64,000 bases of DNA from Bibersteinia trehalosi (GTDB lineage Bacteria; Pseudomonadota; Gammaproteobacteria; Enterobacterales; Pasteurellaceae): contig NZ_SMAM01000002.1 in assembly GCF_004346205.1 (NCBI RefSeq), positions 1 to 64,000 of the forward strand. The letters are read 5' to 3'. The position numbers and the translations under genes were made by a program. Under the pieces are notes generated by a model. It was given only the letters and a program-made list of their open reading frames with translations, had not been told where the DNA came from and ran no database searches. Position 1 is the stretch's first letter. The number at the start of each line of letters is the position of its first letter. Shown piece by piece: positions 31,003 through 40,816 of this stretch.

Positions 31003-31008
31003 GAAAAC

Positions 31009-31085
<77 letters not shown>

Positions 31086-31099
31086 TCTGAATGGTTGCC

Positions 31100-31127
31100 A
31101 TTATAGGGCGATAAAAAATTCTTGCAA
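31100..31127 (-). promoter_or_regulatory. Sigma-70 promoter for tRNA-fMet
   Basis: Minus strand TTGCAA (31122-31127), 16-base spacer, TATAAT (31100-31105). The TATAAT ends 14 bases before the mature tRNA. Confidence 0.8.
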
Positions 31128-31179
31128 GCACTTTTTTAAAAAAGTTTATTAAGTGTGATTTTTTTAATCAAAATGGCGA

Positions 31180-32199
31180 TTATACATTCATTAAGCGCAA
31201 TAAATCATCATCTTTACGATCAATATAGTGTGAAGATTGGATTTTACGAATCGTGCGGGAACGTCCACGAATTAATAATGTTTCCGTTGTCGCCAAATTA
31301 CCTTTACGTTGAACACCGCTTAATAATGTTCCTGAAGTAATCCCCGTTGCTGAAAAAACTAGATTATCATCACGCACAAGCTCTTCTAATTTCAATACTT
31401 CATTGACGGGTACATTTAATTCATTGCAACGTGCAATCTCTTTTTCTGCTGCAGCAAAATTTTCAGGTGTACTGCCCTTAACTTGATGGCGAGGTACAAG
31501 ACGAGCTTGCATATCACCACCTAAGGCTCTCACGCCTGCTGCTGCAATAACCCCTTCTGGTGCACCACCAATCCCATAAAGTGCATCTAAATCCGCCTCT
31601 GGTAAACAACATTGAATTGCTGCCACCACATCGCCATCAGGAATAGCCATCACACGGATACCTAAATCTTGCATTTCACTAATTACAGCTTGATGGCGCG
31701 GTTTATCCAATACAGCAACGGTTAATTGTGAAAGTAGTTTCCCTTTTTTAGAAGCAATGCGGCGCAAATTTTGTTCAATCGACAAATTTAAATCGATCAT
31801 CCCTTTACAATCACTGCCTACAACTAATTTTTCCATATACATATCGGGCGCTTGTAATAAAGTACCTTTTCCGCCTGCCGCAAGCACTGATAATGCATTA
31901 CTTTGCCCCATTGCAGTCATCCGTGTGCCATCAATCGGATCAACTGCAATGGTAATCTCTTCATCATTTGCTCCATGTTTACCAATTTTTTCGCCAATAT
32001 AGAGCATTGGAGCTTGATCTATCTCCCCCTCACCAATGACAACCTCACCCCGTATATCAAGCTGATTTAACAAATAACGCATCGCTTTTACTGCAGCATC
32101 GTCGGCTGCATTTTTATTACCACGACCTAACCAAGCATAAGCCGCCAAAGCGGCAGCTTCAGTGACACGAGAAAATTCGATAGAAAGGGATCTTTTCAT
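31180..32199 (-). CDS. glpX: Fructose-1,6-bisphosphatase class II
   Basis: Gluconeogenic hydrolysis of fructose-1,6-bisphosphate, metal dependent. 339 residues, the usual GlpX size. Metal and phosphate residues fall in VVIGEGEIDQAPMLYIGE, VDPIDGTRMTAMG and IPDGDVVAAI; the YGIGGAPEGVIAAAGVRALGG segment is the family signature. AAGGACA precedes the ATG. Unlike E. coli it is not beside glpF or glpK here. It stands alone between tRNA-fMet and glnS. Confidence 0.95.
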   Translation of the reverse strand: MKRSLSIEFSRVTEAAALAAYAWLGRGNKNAADDAAVKAMRYLLNQLDIRGEVVIGEGEIDQAPMLYIGEKIGKHGANDEEITIAVDPIDGTRMTAMGQSNALSVLAAGGKGTLLQAPDMYMEKLVVGSDCKGMIDLNLSIEQNLRRIASKKGKLLSQLTVAVLDKPRHQAVISEMQDLGIRVMAIPDGDVVAAIQCCLPEADLDALYGIGGAPEGVIAAAGVRALGGDMQARLVPRHQVKGSTPENFAAAEKEIARCNELNVPVNEVLKLEELVRDDNLVFSATGITSGTLLSGVQRKGNLATTETLLIRGRSRTIRKIQSSHYIDRKDDDLLRLMNV

Positions 32200-32389
32200 T
32201 ATGTTGTCCTTGATATTGTATGAATTGAATGATTTTGCAGAAAATTGCTGATTTCAGACCGCTTGCACAGTCTGATTTAGGCGGGACGATATTGTATTGA
32301 GTAACTTTTATTCCGTCAATTTTTTAAAGCCGTTGAGTTGCAACGCAAAATGTGTAGAATACCCTGTTATTTTTTAAAAAGAGAAGACT

Positions 32390-34063
32390 ATGAGCGAAAC
32401 TATTTCAAGTGCCGAAAATCCTGATTTTCGTGCCAACTTTATTACCCATATTATTGATGAAGATTTAAAAAACGGTAAACATAGTAATGTTTACACTCGT
32501 TTCCCACCTGAACCAAATGGCTATTTACATATCGGTCATGCAAAATCTATCTGCCTAAACTTCGGTATTGCCCAAGATTATCAAGGCAAATGTAATCTGC
32601 GTTTTGATGACACTAACCCAACCAAAGAAGACGTAGAATATGTGGATTCTATTAAAGAAGACGTGGAATGGCTTGGCTTTAAATGGGAGGGCGAACCTCG
32701 TTATGCTTCCGACTATTTTGATCAACTCTACGGCTATGCCATTGAGTTAATCCAAAAAGGTTTGGCATATGTGTGTGAACTCAGCCCTGATGAAATGCGT
32801 GAATATCGTGGCACGCTAACGGAACCAGGTAAAAACAGCCCATACCGTGATCGCAGTGTGGAAGAAAACTTAGCCCTATTTGAAAAAATGAAAAACGGCG
32901 AAGTGGAAGAAGGTAAAATGAGCCTGCGTGCAAAAATTGATATGGCATCTCCATTTATGGTGATGCGTGATCCTGTGATCTACCGTATCAAATTTGCTAC
33001 CCACCACCAAACTGGCGATAAATGGTGCATTTATCCAATGTACGATTTTACTCACTGTATTTCCGATGCTATTGAGCGTATTACCCACTCGCTCTGTACC
33101 TTAGAGTTCCAAGACAACCGCCGTTTGTATGATTGGGTATTAGAAAACATCAGTATTGAACGCCCATTGCCACACCAATATGAGTTTTCTCGTTTAAATT
33201 TAGAAGGGACACTCACGTCTAAACGTAAGCTCCTCAAACTGGTTGAAGATAAAGTGGTCGATGGCTGGAACGATCCTCGTATGCCGACCATTTCAGGTTT
33301 ACGTCGTCGTGGTTATACCCCTGCATCACTGCGTGAATTTTGCCACCGTATCGGGGTAACAAAACAAGATAACGTGGTGGAATACAGTGCATTAGAAGCC
33401 TGTATTCGTGATGATTTAAACACCAATGCACCTCGTGCAATGGCAGTATTAAACCCTGTGAAAGTGGTGATTGAAAACTTTGAGGGCGAAGAGATTCTAA
33501 CCGCACCAAATCACCCAAATCGTGAAGAATTAGGCACTCGCCAGCTGCCATTTACCAAAGAGCTTTATATTGATGAAGCGGATTTCCGTGAAGAAGCGAA
33601 TAAACAATATAAACGCTTAGTGCTAGGGAAAGAAGTGCGTCTGCGTAATGCTTATGTGATTAAAGCCGAGCGTGTAGAAAAAGATGCAAGCGGTAAAATT
33701 ACCACGATTTTCTGCACCTACGATCCGGAAACCTTAGGTAAAAATCCAGCAGACGGACGTAAAGTCAAAGGCGTGATTCACTGGATATCTGCAACCAACA
33801 ACCGTCCAGCAGAGTTCCGTGTTTATGATCGCTTGTTCACTGTACCAAATCCGGGTGCAGAAGAAGACATCAATGCCGCAGTGAATCCAAATTCACTCGT
33901 GGTGAAACACGGTTTTGTTGAGCCAAGTTTAGAAAATGCCGTAGCGGGTCAAGGCTATCAATTTGAGCGTGAAGGCTACTACTGCTTAGATAGCAAAGAC
34001 GGTTCAAAAGAAAACTTAGTGTTTAACTTAACAGTAAGTTTAAAAGAAAGTGTCGCATTTTAA
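32390..34063 (+). CDS. glnS: Glutamine--tRNA ligase
   Basis: Charges tRNA-Gln directly. 557 residues, class I, close to E. coli. HIGH motif [13 protein letters not shown] near residue 45; the KMSKS-like loop is [10 protein letters not shown]. The anticodon-binding beta-barrels occupy the C-terminal 200 residues ([13 protein letters not shown]). Single gene with its own terminator. Confidence 0.97.
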   Translation: MSETISSAENPDFRANFITHIIDEDLKNGKHSNVYTRFPPEPNGYLHIGHAKSICLNFGIAQDYQGKCNLRFDDTNPTKEDVEYVDSIKEDVEWLGFKWEGEPRYASDYFDQLYGYAIELIQKGLAYVCELSPDEMREYRGTLTEPGKNSPYRDRSVEENLALFEKMKNGEVEEGKMSLRAKIDMASPFMVMRDPVIYRIKFATHHQTGDKWCIYPMYDFTHCISDAIERITHSLCTLEFQDNRRLYDWVLENISIERPLPHQYEFSRLNLEGTLTSKRKLLKLVEDKVVDGWNDPRMPTISGLRRRGYTPASLREFCHRIGVTKQDNVVEYSALEACIRDDLNTNAPRAMAVLNPVKVVIENFEGEEILTAPNHPNREELGTRQLPFTKELYIDEADFREEANKQYKRLVLGKEVRLRNAYVIKAERVEKDASGKITTIFCTYDPETLGKNPADGRKVKGVIHWISATNNRPAEFRVYDRLFTVPNPGAEEDINAAVNPNSLVVKHGFVEPSLENAVAGQGYQFEREGYYCLDSKDGSKENLVFNLTVSLKESVAF

Positions 34064-34080
34064 TCTGCCTACGACATCAT

Positions 34081-34104
34081 AAGCTCCCTTATGGGAGCTT
34101 TTTT
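34081..34104 (+). terminator. Rho-independent terminator after glnS
   Basis: Arms AAGCTCCC (34081-34088) and GGGAGCTT (34093-34100), loop TTAT, then TTTT. Confidence 0.88.
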
Positions 34105-34184
34105 ATAGCCATAAAACGGCAACAAATTTACATTGCTAAAAATATAGATCCAATTCAAAATTAATATAAGCTGTTAAGGAGATA

Positions 34185-34258
34185 TGGAGGCGTGTCCCGG
34201 AGTCGAACCGAGCTACATGGATTTGCAATCCAGTGCATAACCGCTTTGCTAACACGCC
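34185..34258 (-). tRNA. tRNA-Cys (GCA)
   Basis: 74 bases with encoded CCA. Acceptor GGCGTGT/ACACGCC, anticodon GCA at 34224-34226 (minus strand TTGCAAA loop), discriminator U. It follows tRNA-Gly on the same strand, as in the enteric glyW-cysT cluster; no leucine tRNA follows here. Confidence 0.96.
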
Positions 34259-34274
34259 ATGAGATAAGAAATAA

Positions 34275-34350
<76 letters not shown>

Positions 34351-34382
34351 ATTTGAATACGTTGTTGTAAACAACGAGGCGT

Positions 34383-34410
34383 ATTCTATAGATTTCTCAG
34401 GTACTGTCAA
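34383..34410 (-). promoter_or_regulatory. Sigma-70 promoter for the tRNA-Gly/tRNA-Cys transcript
   Basis: Minus strand TTGACA (34405-34410), 16-base spacer, TAGAAT (34383-34388), followed by a GC-rich GCCTC discriminator typical of stringently controlled stable-RNA promoters. Confidence 0.82.
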
Positions 34411-34563
34411 TTAACAAATAACATATTTTTTTTCAATTGCCGAAAAAAAGCCCACAATGTTGTTTTTTTAACAAATTCTATTTGCATAACGGCAAAGAAC
34501 CATGTATTTTATGCGTGTGCGAATAACTCGCATTTAGTTTTCTTAACTAAAGGAGCATGTCCT

Positions 34564-35376
34564 ATGCGTTTAACTTCTCTCTCTGTCTTACTCTCCAGTC
34601 TTTTATTTGCCTCTCATGTCCATGCGCTTGATCTCTCTAAAGAAACTCAAGATTACAAAGCCTTTGTGATAGAACAAATTGATCAACTCGTGCTCGACAC
34701 TGAAAAATTTGTGAACTACTTAAAAGCTGGGGATCTTGACAATGCTAAAAAAATCTACCCACTTGCACGCATGTATTTTGAACGTTCTGAACCTATCGCA
34801 GAAAGTTTTGGTGATCTAGACCCGCGGATCGATGCCCGTTTAGCTGATCTTACTGAAGAAGGCAAAAATGAAGATGATTGGTCAGGTTTCCATAAAATTG
34901 AACGAATCTTATGGGAACAGAATACTACTCAAGGAACGGAAGCTATTGCTACTCAACTTATGAATGATGTCAAAGAGTTAAGAGCAAAAATTCCAACCGC
35001 TGATGTTACTGCTGAACTCATGATTACCGGAGCTGTTGATTTACTTAACGAGGTTTCCACCACAAAAGTGACGGGGGAAGAAGAAATCTACTCCAAAACG
35101 GATCTCTACGATTTCAAAGCGAATATAGAAGGTGCTGAAAAAATTTTTACTTTATTCCAGCCTCATCTAGCTAAAAAAGACAGCAAACTCGTCACAGAAA
35201 TCATGGAGCGCTTTGCCGAAGTGAATGCGCTGTTAGCGAAACATAACCAAGCTAAACAAGGCTACGATTATGTAGGTTACGATAAATTAAGCGTTGCAGA
35301 TATTAAAGCTCTTGCCGAAGCGGTAAATAAACTGGGTGAACCTCTTGCACAAATGGGTGTATTACTCGAAGAGTAA
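34564..35376 (+). CDS. efeO: Periplasmic iron-uptake protein EfeO, M75 (imelysin-like) domain
   Basis: 270 residues with a Sec signal peptide ending near residue 21 (HVHA). The rest is a single M75 domain with the metal motif HKIE at 110-113. E. coli EfeO carries an N-terminal cupredoxin domain before M75; it is missing here, so this is the short EfeM/Algp7 type. It is thought to deliver ferrous iron to the EfeU permease. AAAGGAG precedes the ATG. First gene of the efeO-efeB-efeU operon, 6 bases before efeB. Confidence 0.88.
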   Translation: MRLTSLSVLLSSLLFASHVHALDLSKETQDYKAFVIEQIDQLVLDTEKFVNYLKAGDLDNAKKIYPLARMYFERSEPIAESFGDLDPRIDARLADLTEEGKNEDDWSGFHKIERILWEQNTTQGTEAIATQLMNDVKELRAKIPTADVTAELMITGAVDLLNEVSTTKVTGEEEIYSKTDLYDFKANIEGAEKIFTLFQPHLAKKDSKLVTEIMERFAEVNALLAKHNQAKQGYDYVGYDKLSVADIKALAEAVNKLGEPLAQMGVLLEE

Positions 35377-35382
35377 GGTACA

Positions 35383-36594
35383 ATGATGAGCAAAAATATA
35401 TTACTCCCACGCCGTGATTTCTTAAAGCAATCCGCTTTTTGGGGTACAAGTCTCGGAGCCAGTATGTTTGCTGGCTCAGTTATTGCATTAGAACCACGTG
35501 CAACACCAACTATCACAAATATCTACCCATTTTATGGCAAGCACCAACAAGGAATTGCAACGCCAGCTCAGCATCATACTTACTTTATGGTGCTAGACCT
35601 CCATACTGATGACATACAAAAAATTAAGGCAATGTTCCAGCTTTGGACGGCTTACAGTGCTAACCTTACAGCGGGTAAAAATGTCCGCCCCTATCAGCAA
35701 AATGCCTATCTACCTCCGGCTGATACTGGCGAGTCTGATAGTTTAAACCCATACCATCTCACACTCACATTCGGTGTGAGCCCAAGCTTTTTTGAAAAAT
35801 TGAAGATCGAACATCTCAAACCCGCAGAGTTAAATCCCCTACCGCACTTTCCACGCGATCAACTACGTCAGCCTTATATCGATGGTGATATTTGTATCCA
35901 AGCTTGTGCTGATGACCCACAGGTTGCATTCCATGCGGTGCGCAATCTCGTTCGAGCCGCTCGCGCTAATATCAGCATGCGTTGGAGTCAATCGGGGTTT
36001 AATTCTTTTGAAGGGAACGAAACGCCCCGCAATCTATTTGGTTTTAAAGATGGCACAGGCAATCCTCAAGGGGAAGCACTTGAAGATGCTGTATGGTATC
36101 AAGGTGACAACTGGCTCAAAAATGGCTCGTTCCTTACTGTTCGTCGCATTCAGATGCATTTGGAAACTTGGGATAGAACACATCTTAATGGGCAGGAAGA
36201 AACCTTTGGTAGACATCGAGATAGCGGCGCACCTCTTGGCCAACAGGAAGAATTCCAAGCGGTCGATTTAGAGCAAAAAAATGCAAATGGTGAAAAAATT
36301 ATCCCCGAGATTTCGCATCTGCATTTAGCTAAAAAGGTAGGACATAATATACTACGTCGCTCATTTTCTTATGCCAGCGGAATTGATCCGAAAACTGGGC
36401 AATTTGATGCAGGTTTACTGTTTATTTCCTTCCAAAAACACCCACAACAATTTATTGATATTCAAAACAGCTTGGGCAATATTGACAAAATGAATGAATA
36501 TATTACTCATATCGGCAGTGGATTATTTGCATGCTTTGCGGGCGTAACAGATGAAAATGATTACTTAGGTAAGGCGCTTTTTGCCCAATGCTAA
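35383..36594 (+). CDS. efeB: Dyp-type haem peroxidase EfeB/YcdB, Tat-exported
   Basis: 403 residues. The leader LPRRDFLKQSAFWGTSLGA contains a canonical twin-arginine motif (Arg10-Arg11), so the protein is exported folded with haem. The DyP signature GFKDGTGNP (220-228) supplies the distal Asp223; a proximal His is expected in the C-terminal half. It is reported to oxidise iron at the periplasmic face or to release iron from haem in related systems. Two adjacent ATGs are possible; the first was kept. Its end overlaps a possible efeU start (ATGCTAA). Confidence 0.92.
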   Translation: MMSKNILLPRRDFLKQSAFWGTSLGASMFAGSVIALEPRATPTITNIYPFYGKHQQGIATPAQHHTYFMVLDLHTDDIQKIKAMFQLWTAYSANLTAGKNVRPYQQNAYLPPADTGESDSLNPYHLTLTFGVSPSFFEKLKIEHLKPAELNPLPHFPRDQLRQPYIDGDICIQACADDPQVAFHAVRNLVRAARANISMRWSQSGFNSFEGNETPRNLFGFKDGTGNPQGEALEDAVWYQGDNWLKNGSFLTVRRIQMHLETWDRTHLNGQEETFGRHRDSGAPLGQQEEFQAVDLEQKNANGEKIIPEISHLHLAKKVGHNILRRSFSYASGIDPKTGQFDAGLLFISFQKHPQQFIDIQNSLGNIDKMNEYITHIGSGLFACFAGVTDENDYLGKALFAQC

Positions 36595-36650
36595 TCTTTC
36601 TTCCTCCTTTTGGGGGAAGAATTTATAAACCAACAATGGAAATGCATTAC

Positions 36651-38336
36651 ATGTTTCAGCTGCTCAAAAAATTCTCCTTGCTCCTATTTCTCTGCTTATC
36701 CTTCCCTGTATGGGCAAAAGTAGAAACTTCCTTATTATTTGTGCAGCTTTCTGATGCAATGGCAGAAATCAAACAAGGTAGCCCAGATACCGCCCTACCT
36801 CATCTAGTTCAATTAGAACATCATTTCCAAACCATTCCAACACATAAATCCACAGCAGGACAAGCGGTACTTTCTGCGTTATATTCTGCAAAAAACTCAC
36901 CGAATGCAGATACCCTTGAGTTGCTAGCAAGAGCGTTACTTGCCTTTGAGAAAGAACAAAATCCTATTGATTACACAGCAAGGCAGGAACAGTTTGCTAA
37001 ACGTATTAAACCGATTTATCAAAAACTAGTTCACGCGATTGAGCAAAAGCAACTAGATGAGATTCAAAACGCTTATAAGCGCTTTAATAATACTTGGACA
37101 GTCAATGAAAAAATTGTCCGAGAAATCAGCCTCGGGCATTATGGGCAGATTGAAACAGCAATGGCACTACTACGTGTAGCAATGCTCGCAGAGCCGGCAA
37201 ATTTTAAGGAAATGCATCAACAAGTACAGCAATTAGGGATAGCATTAGATGATTTTAATGCTGGAAATCTATTACAGCTCCAAACTACAAATACAAACGC
37301 ACCACAAACCTTACTTGAAGGTATCGTCTTATTGGAGGATGCCTATTCAGCATCACTGGCACAGCAACATACACAAGCACAATCAGCAATTTACCTGTTT
37401 ATTCAGCACTGGCCTGTTTTTGAAGGTGAGGTACGTACCCGTGATAGCCATCTCTACACACGCCTAGAAAACGATTTACCCATTATTATGGCGAAAAGCC
37501 ATGAAATTGCCAACCAAGCCAAATTAGCCGAACTGATTACTAATTTAAAATTACTAAATTTAGGCAGCCGCTATAACGCGTTTGATGCAATGTTTATTCT
37601 ATTGCGGGAAGGCTTGGAAGCATTACTAATTATCATGGCATTGCTAACCACACTGAATGCCACCAAACAGCCTAACGCAAAACATTGGGTATATGCTGGT
37701 GCAGGGCTAGGCATTTTAGCCAGTATTGTTGGCGCACTCGCCCTACAACAGCTTTTCCCAACAATAACAGCAGGCATTCATCGTGAGATCTTAGAGGGGT
37801 TAGTCGGTATTACCGCCGTAATAGCTATGCTATTTGTCGGAGCATGGCTACACAACAAATCGTCACAACAGGGTTGGAAACATTTTATTGAGCAGCAAGT
37901 GGGGAATGCACTTGCAACAGGAAGCCTGTTTTCTATGCTTTCACTCAGCTTCCTTGCTGTCTTTCGCGAAGGCGCAGAAACGATGTTGTTTTACGCTGGC
38001 ATTTTACCGCAAATTAGCCTGCAAGATTTTCTACTCGGCATTGTCTTTGCTTTACTCTGCTTAGCAGGTATTGCTTGGTTAATGCAACGTTCTGCAAGCA
38101 AATTGCCACTTCCTCAGCTATTTAAGCTGATGACATGGCTTATTTATGCCCTTGGATTTAAAATTTTAGGTGTAAGCATCCACACATTACAGCTAACCCA
38201 AATCTTACCTAGACATCTTATTGATGAACTCACAAATCTACCATCTATCGGACTTTATAGTTCATGGGAAGGTCTGAGTGCGCAACTGCTGTATATCCTC
38301 TTGATTCTCTGTTCGCTAAAATACGTCAAAGAATAA
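36651..38336 (+). CDS. efeU: Ferrous iron permease EfeU (FTR1 family) with large periplasmic N-terminal domain
   Basis: High-affinity iron permease. The signal sequence FSLLLFLCLSFPVWA is followed by about 290 residues of soluble periplasmic sequence, then about seven membrane helices. The two FTR1 iron motifs are REGLE (319-323) and REGAE (439-443). E. coli EfeU lacks the large N-terminal domain, so this is the longer FTR1 type known in other proteobacteria. Start uncertain: ATG 36651 gives a normal signal peptide. ATG 36588 overlaps the efeB stop as ATGCTAA and may allow translational coupling, adding 21 residues. Last gene of the operon; no terminator was recognised. Confidence 0.88.
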   Translation: MFQLLKKFSLLLFLCLSFPVWAKVETSLLFVQLSDAMAEIKQGSPDTALPHLVQLEHHFQTIPTHKSTAGQAVLSALYSAKNSPNADTLELLARALLAFEKEQNPIDYTARQEQFAKRIKPIYQKLVHAIEQKQLDEIQNAYKRFNNTWTVNEKIVREISLGHYGQIETAMALLRVAMLAEPANFKEMHQQVQQLGIALDDFNAGNLLQLQTTNTNAPQTLLEGIVLLEDAYSASLAQQHTQAQSAIYLFIQHWPVFEGEVRTRDSHLYTRLENDLPIIMAKSHEIANQAKLAELITNLKLLNLGSRYNAFDAMFILLREGLEALLIIMALLTTLNATKQPNAKHWVYAGAGLGILASIVGALALQQLFPTITAGIHREILEGLVGITAVIAMLFVGAWLHNKSSQQGWKHFIEQQVGNALATGSLFSMLSLSFLAVFREGAETMLFYAGILPQISLQDFLLGIVFALLCLAGIAWLMQRSASKLPLPQLFKLMTWLIYALGFKILGVSIHTLQLTQILPRHLIDELTNLPSIGLYSSWEGLSAQLLYILLILCSLKYVKE

Positions 38337-38483
38337 TCTTATGAGCGCTGCGCATAAACAGAGAGTGTCAAGAAAAAATTGGTTTAACTTATTGAATATC
38401 AAAAAGAAAATAAGACTCGGAGAGAAAACTGATCTAGGTCAAACTTTATCGTTGTTTTGAAAAGTGTTTTTTGATACATTCCA

Positions 38484-38499
38484 CGAAAACGTTTTCATT
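38484..38499. promoter_or_regulatory. LacI/PurR-type operator upstream of the glycogen operon
   Basis: ACGAAAACGTTTTCAT, containing the perfect palindrome GAAAACGTTTTC. It agrees with the PurR consensus ACGCAAACGTTTGCGT at 13 of 16 bases and lies 23 bases before the glgB start. The bound regulator could be PurR or another LacI-family repressor. Confidence 0.6.
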
Positions 38500-38521
38500 A
38501 CTATTCCTACAGGAGCGTAAA

Positions 38522-40813
38522 ATGACCGATAAAAGCCTTTCTCCTCTCCTTTCTGAACAAGATACGCATTTTATTACACAACTTTCTGCAGGAATATGTC
38601 GCGATCCTTTTGCCTATTTAGGTATTCATCCTTCTACACATGGGGTGATTATTCGGGCTTATTTACCCGAAGCTCAAGCGGTTAAAATTATTGATAAAAA
38701 TGCAAACCCACTAGCTGAAATGCAACGAATTGATGAACGAGGGTTCTTTGCCACGGAATTAATTGGTAAAAAAATTGATTTTTCCTACCGCTTGTTGGTT
38801 TCCTATGCCCATACTCAAATTGATATTGAAGATCCCTACCGTTTCCAATCCCACCTTTCTGACCTTGATAATTGGCTACTTTCTGAAGGCACACAAATTC
38901 GTCCATATGAAAAATTAGGTGCGCATTTGGTTACCCAAAATGACGTGGGCGGTATTCATTTTAGTTTATGGGCTCCCAACGCTCAGCGTGTTTCAGTTGT
39001 TGGCGATTTTAACTTATGGGATGGTAGACGCCACCCAATGCGTTTCCACCCAACAAGTGGTATTTGGGATATTTTTATTCCAAATGCGAAAGCCGGCACA
39101 CTATATAAATTCGAAATTTTAGATAAAAACGGGACGTTACGTTTAAAATCAGACCCTTATGCCTTTGCTGCACAATTTCGACCAGACACTGCTTCCGTAG
39201 CAACAGGTTTACCCGCAATCGTCGAGGTAGATTCAAAACGACGAGCTGCAAATAATCCAGATAAACCTATTTCGGTTTATGAAGTTCATCTCGGTTCATG
39301 GCGCCGCAATCTCGAAAACAATTACTGGCTAAGCTATGAAGAGCTTGCTGAAGAACTGATCCCATATGTAAAAGAAATGGGATTTACGCATATTGAATTA
39401 TTACCTGTTTCTGAGTTTCCATTCGATGGCTCTTGGGGCTACCAACCAACAGGCATTTATGCACCCACCAGCCGCTTTGGTACGCCTGAAGGCCTACGTT
39501 ATTTAATTCAAAAAGCCCATGATGCAGGTATTAATGTCATTCTAGACTGGGTGGTAGGACACTTTCCAACCGACGAACACGGTTTAGCCTACTTTGATGG
39601 CACACACCTCTATGAACATGCAGACCCGAAAGAAGGCTACCACCAAGATTGGAATACTCTTATTTTTAACTATGGCAGACACGAAGTGCGCAATTATCTC
39701 ACGGCTAATGCGCTTTATTGGATTGAACGTTTTGGTATTGATGCCTTACGCGTTGATGCTGTAGCTTCGATGATCTACCGCGACTATTCTCGCGCAGATG
39801 GTCAATGGATTCCTAACCAATATGGCGGGCGTGAAAATCTAGAAGCCATTGATTTTTTGCGCCAAACCAATGATCTGCTAAAACAAGAAGGACATGGCGG
39901 TATCACGATCGCTGAAGAATCCACTTCTTTTGCAGGTGTCACTCACGCAACTCAAAACCATGGTTTAGGCTTTAACTATAAATGGAATATGGGTTGGATG
40001 AATGACACTTTACGCTATATGCAAAAAGATCCGATTCATCGTAAATATCACCACGATTTAATGACCTTTGGCATGGTGTACCAATATAGTGAGCAATTTA
40101 TGTTACCACTCTCACACGATGAAGTGGTGCATGGCAAATATTCTCTTTTAGGGAAAATGCCTGGGGACTGCTGGCAACAATTTGCCAACCTACGGGCTTA
40201 CTATGGCTATATGTGGGGTTATCCTGGTAAAAAATTACTCTTTATGGGCAATGAATTTGCCCAAGGGCGTGAATGGAATTTCCAAGAAAGCTTAGATTGG
40301 TTCTTGCTAGATAAGGGCTACGGTGGCTGGCATATCGGTATGCAAGATTGGGTCAAAGCACTTAATCACCTCTATCAACAAACCCCTGCGCTTTACGAAC
40401 TTGATTATTCTCCAGAAGGTTTTGAATGGTTAGTTGTCGATGATGCAGAGCAATCCGTCTTTGTATTTGAGCGTAAAGCAAAAGATGGTTCAAGCATTAT
40501 TGTAATCAGTAACTTTACTGCTGTAGTACGCGAAAATTATCGCTTTGGCGTACATGCACCGGCAAAATACCGTGAAATTCTAAACTCAGATAAAGAACAA
40601 TATATGGGAAGTGGCGTTGAAAACCACGCTCTTATCACGACAGAAGAAATAGCCTCCCACGGTAAAAACTACTCGATCAGTGTGACATTACCGCCACTTT
40701 CAACCATTTTTTTGCGTAAAGAGTACTCAGGCAATATAAACAACCTCTCCCGTAACATAAAACATACGCCCAAAACTGCACTAAAAAATAAGAAAAAAGC
40801 GAAGAAAAAATAA
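38522..40813 (+). CDS. glgB: 1,4-alpha-glucan branching enzyme
   Basis: Makes the alpha-1,6 branches of glycogen. 763 residues from the ATG at 38522 (AGGAG upstream; [10 protein letters not shown]). N-terminal CBM48 modules are followed by a GH13 barrel. The catalytic nucleophile is Asp412 (LRVDAV) and the acid Glu465 (IAEES); [10 protein letters not shown] holds the transition-state stabiliser. The last 28 residues (about 736-763) form an unusual Lys/Asn-rich tail ending KKKAKKK. First gene of glgBXCA. Confidence 0.96.
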   Translation: MTDKSLSPLLSEQDTHFITQLSAGICRDPFAYLGIHPSTHGVIIRAYLPEAQAVKIIDKNANPLAEMQRIDERGFFATELIGKKIDFSYRLLVSYAHTQIDIEDPYRFQSHLSDLDNWLLSEGTQIRPYEKLGAHLVTQNDVGGIHFSLWAPNAQRVSVVGDFNLWDGRRHPMRFHPTSGIWDIFIPNAKAGTLYKFEILDKNGTLRLKSDPYAFAAQFRPDTASVATGLPAIVEVDSKRRAANNPDKPISVYEVHLGSWRRNLENNYWLSYEELAEELIPYVKEMGFTHIELLPVSEFPFDGSWGYQPTGIYAPTSRFGTPEGLRYLIQKAHDAGINVILDWVVGHFPTDEHGLAYFDGTHLYEHADPKEGYHQDWNTLIFNYGRHEVRNYLTANALYWIERFGIDALRVDAVASMIYRDYSRADGQWIPNQYGGRENLEAIDFLRQTNDLLKQEGHGGITIAEESTSFAGVTHATQNHGLGFNYKWNMGWMNDTLRYMQKDPIHRKYHHDLMTFGMVYQYSEQFMLPLSHDEVVHGKYSLLGKMPGDCWQQFANLRAYYGYMWGYPGKKLLFMGNEFAQGREWNFQESLDWFLLDKGYGGWHIGMQDWVKALNHLYQQTPALYELDYSPEGFEWLVVDDAEQSVFVFERKAKDGSSIIVISNFTAVVRENYRFGVHAPAKYREILNSDKEQYMGSGVENHALITTEEIASHGKNYSISVTLPPLSTIFLRKEYSGNINNLSRNIKHTPKTALKNKKKAKKK

Positions 40814-40816
40814 GAT

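Noticed and set aside
38429-38442. FNR or CRP site CTGATCTAGGTCAA upstream of glgB
   Set aside because: Only 8 of 10 FNR positions agree and no promoter spacing supports it.
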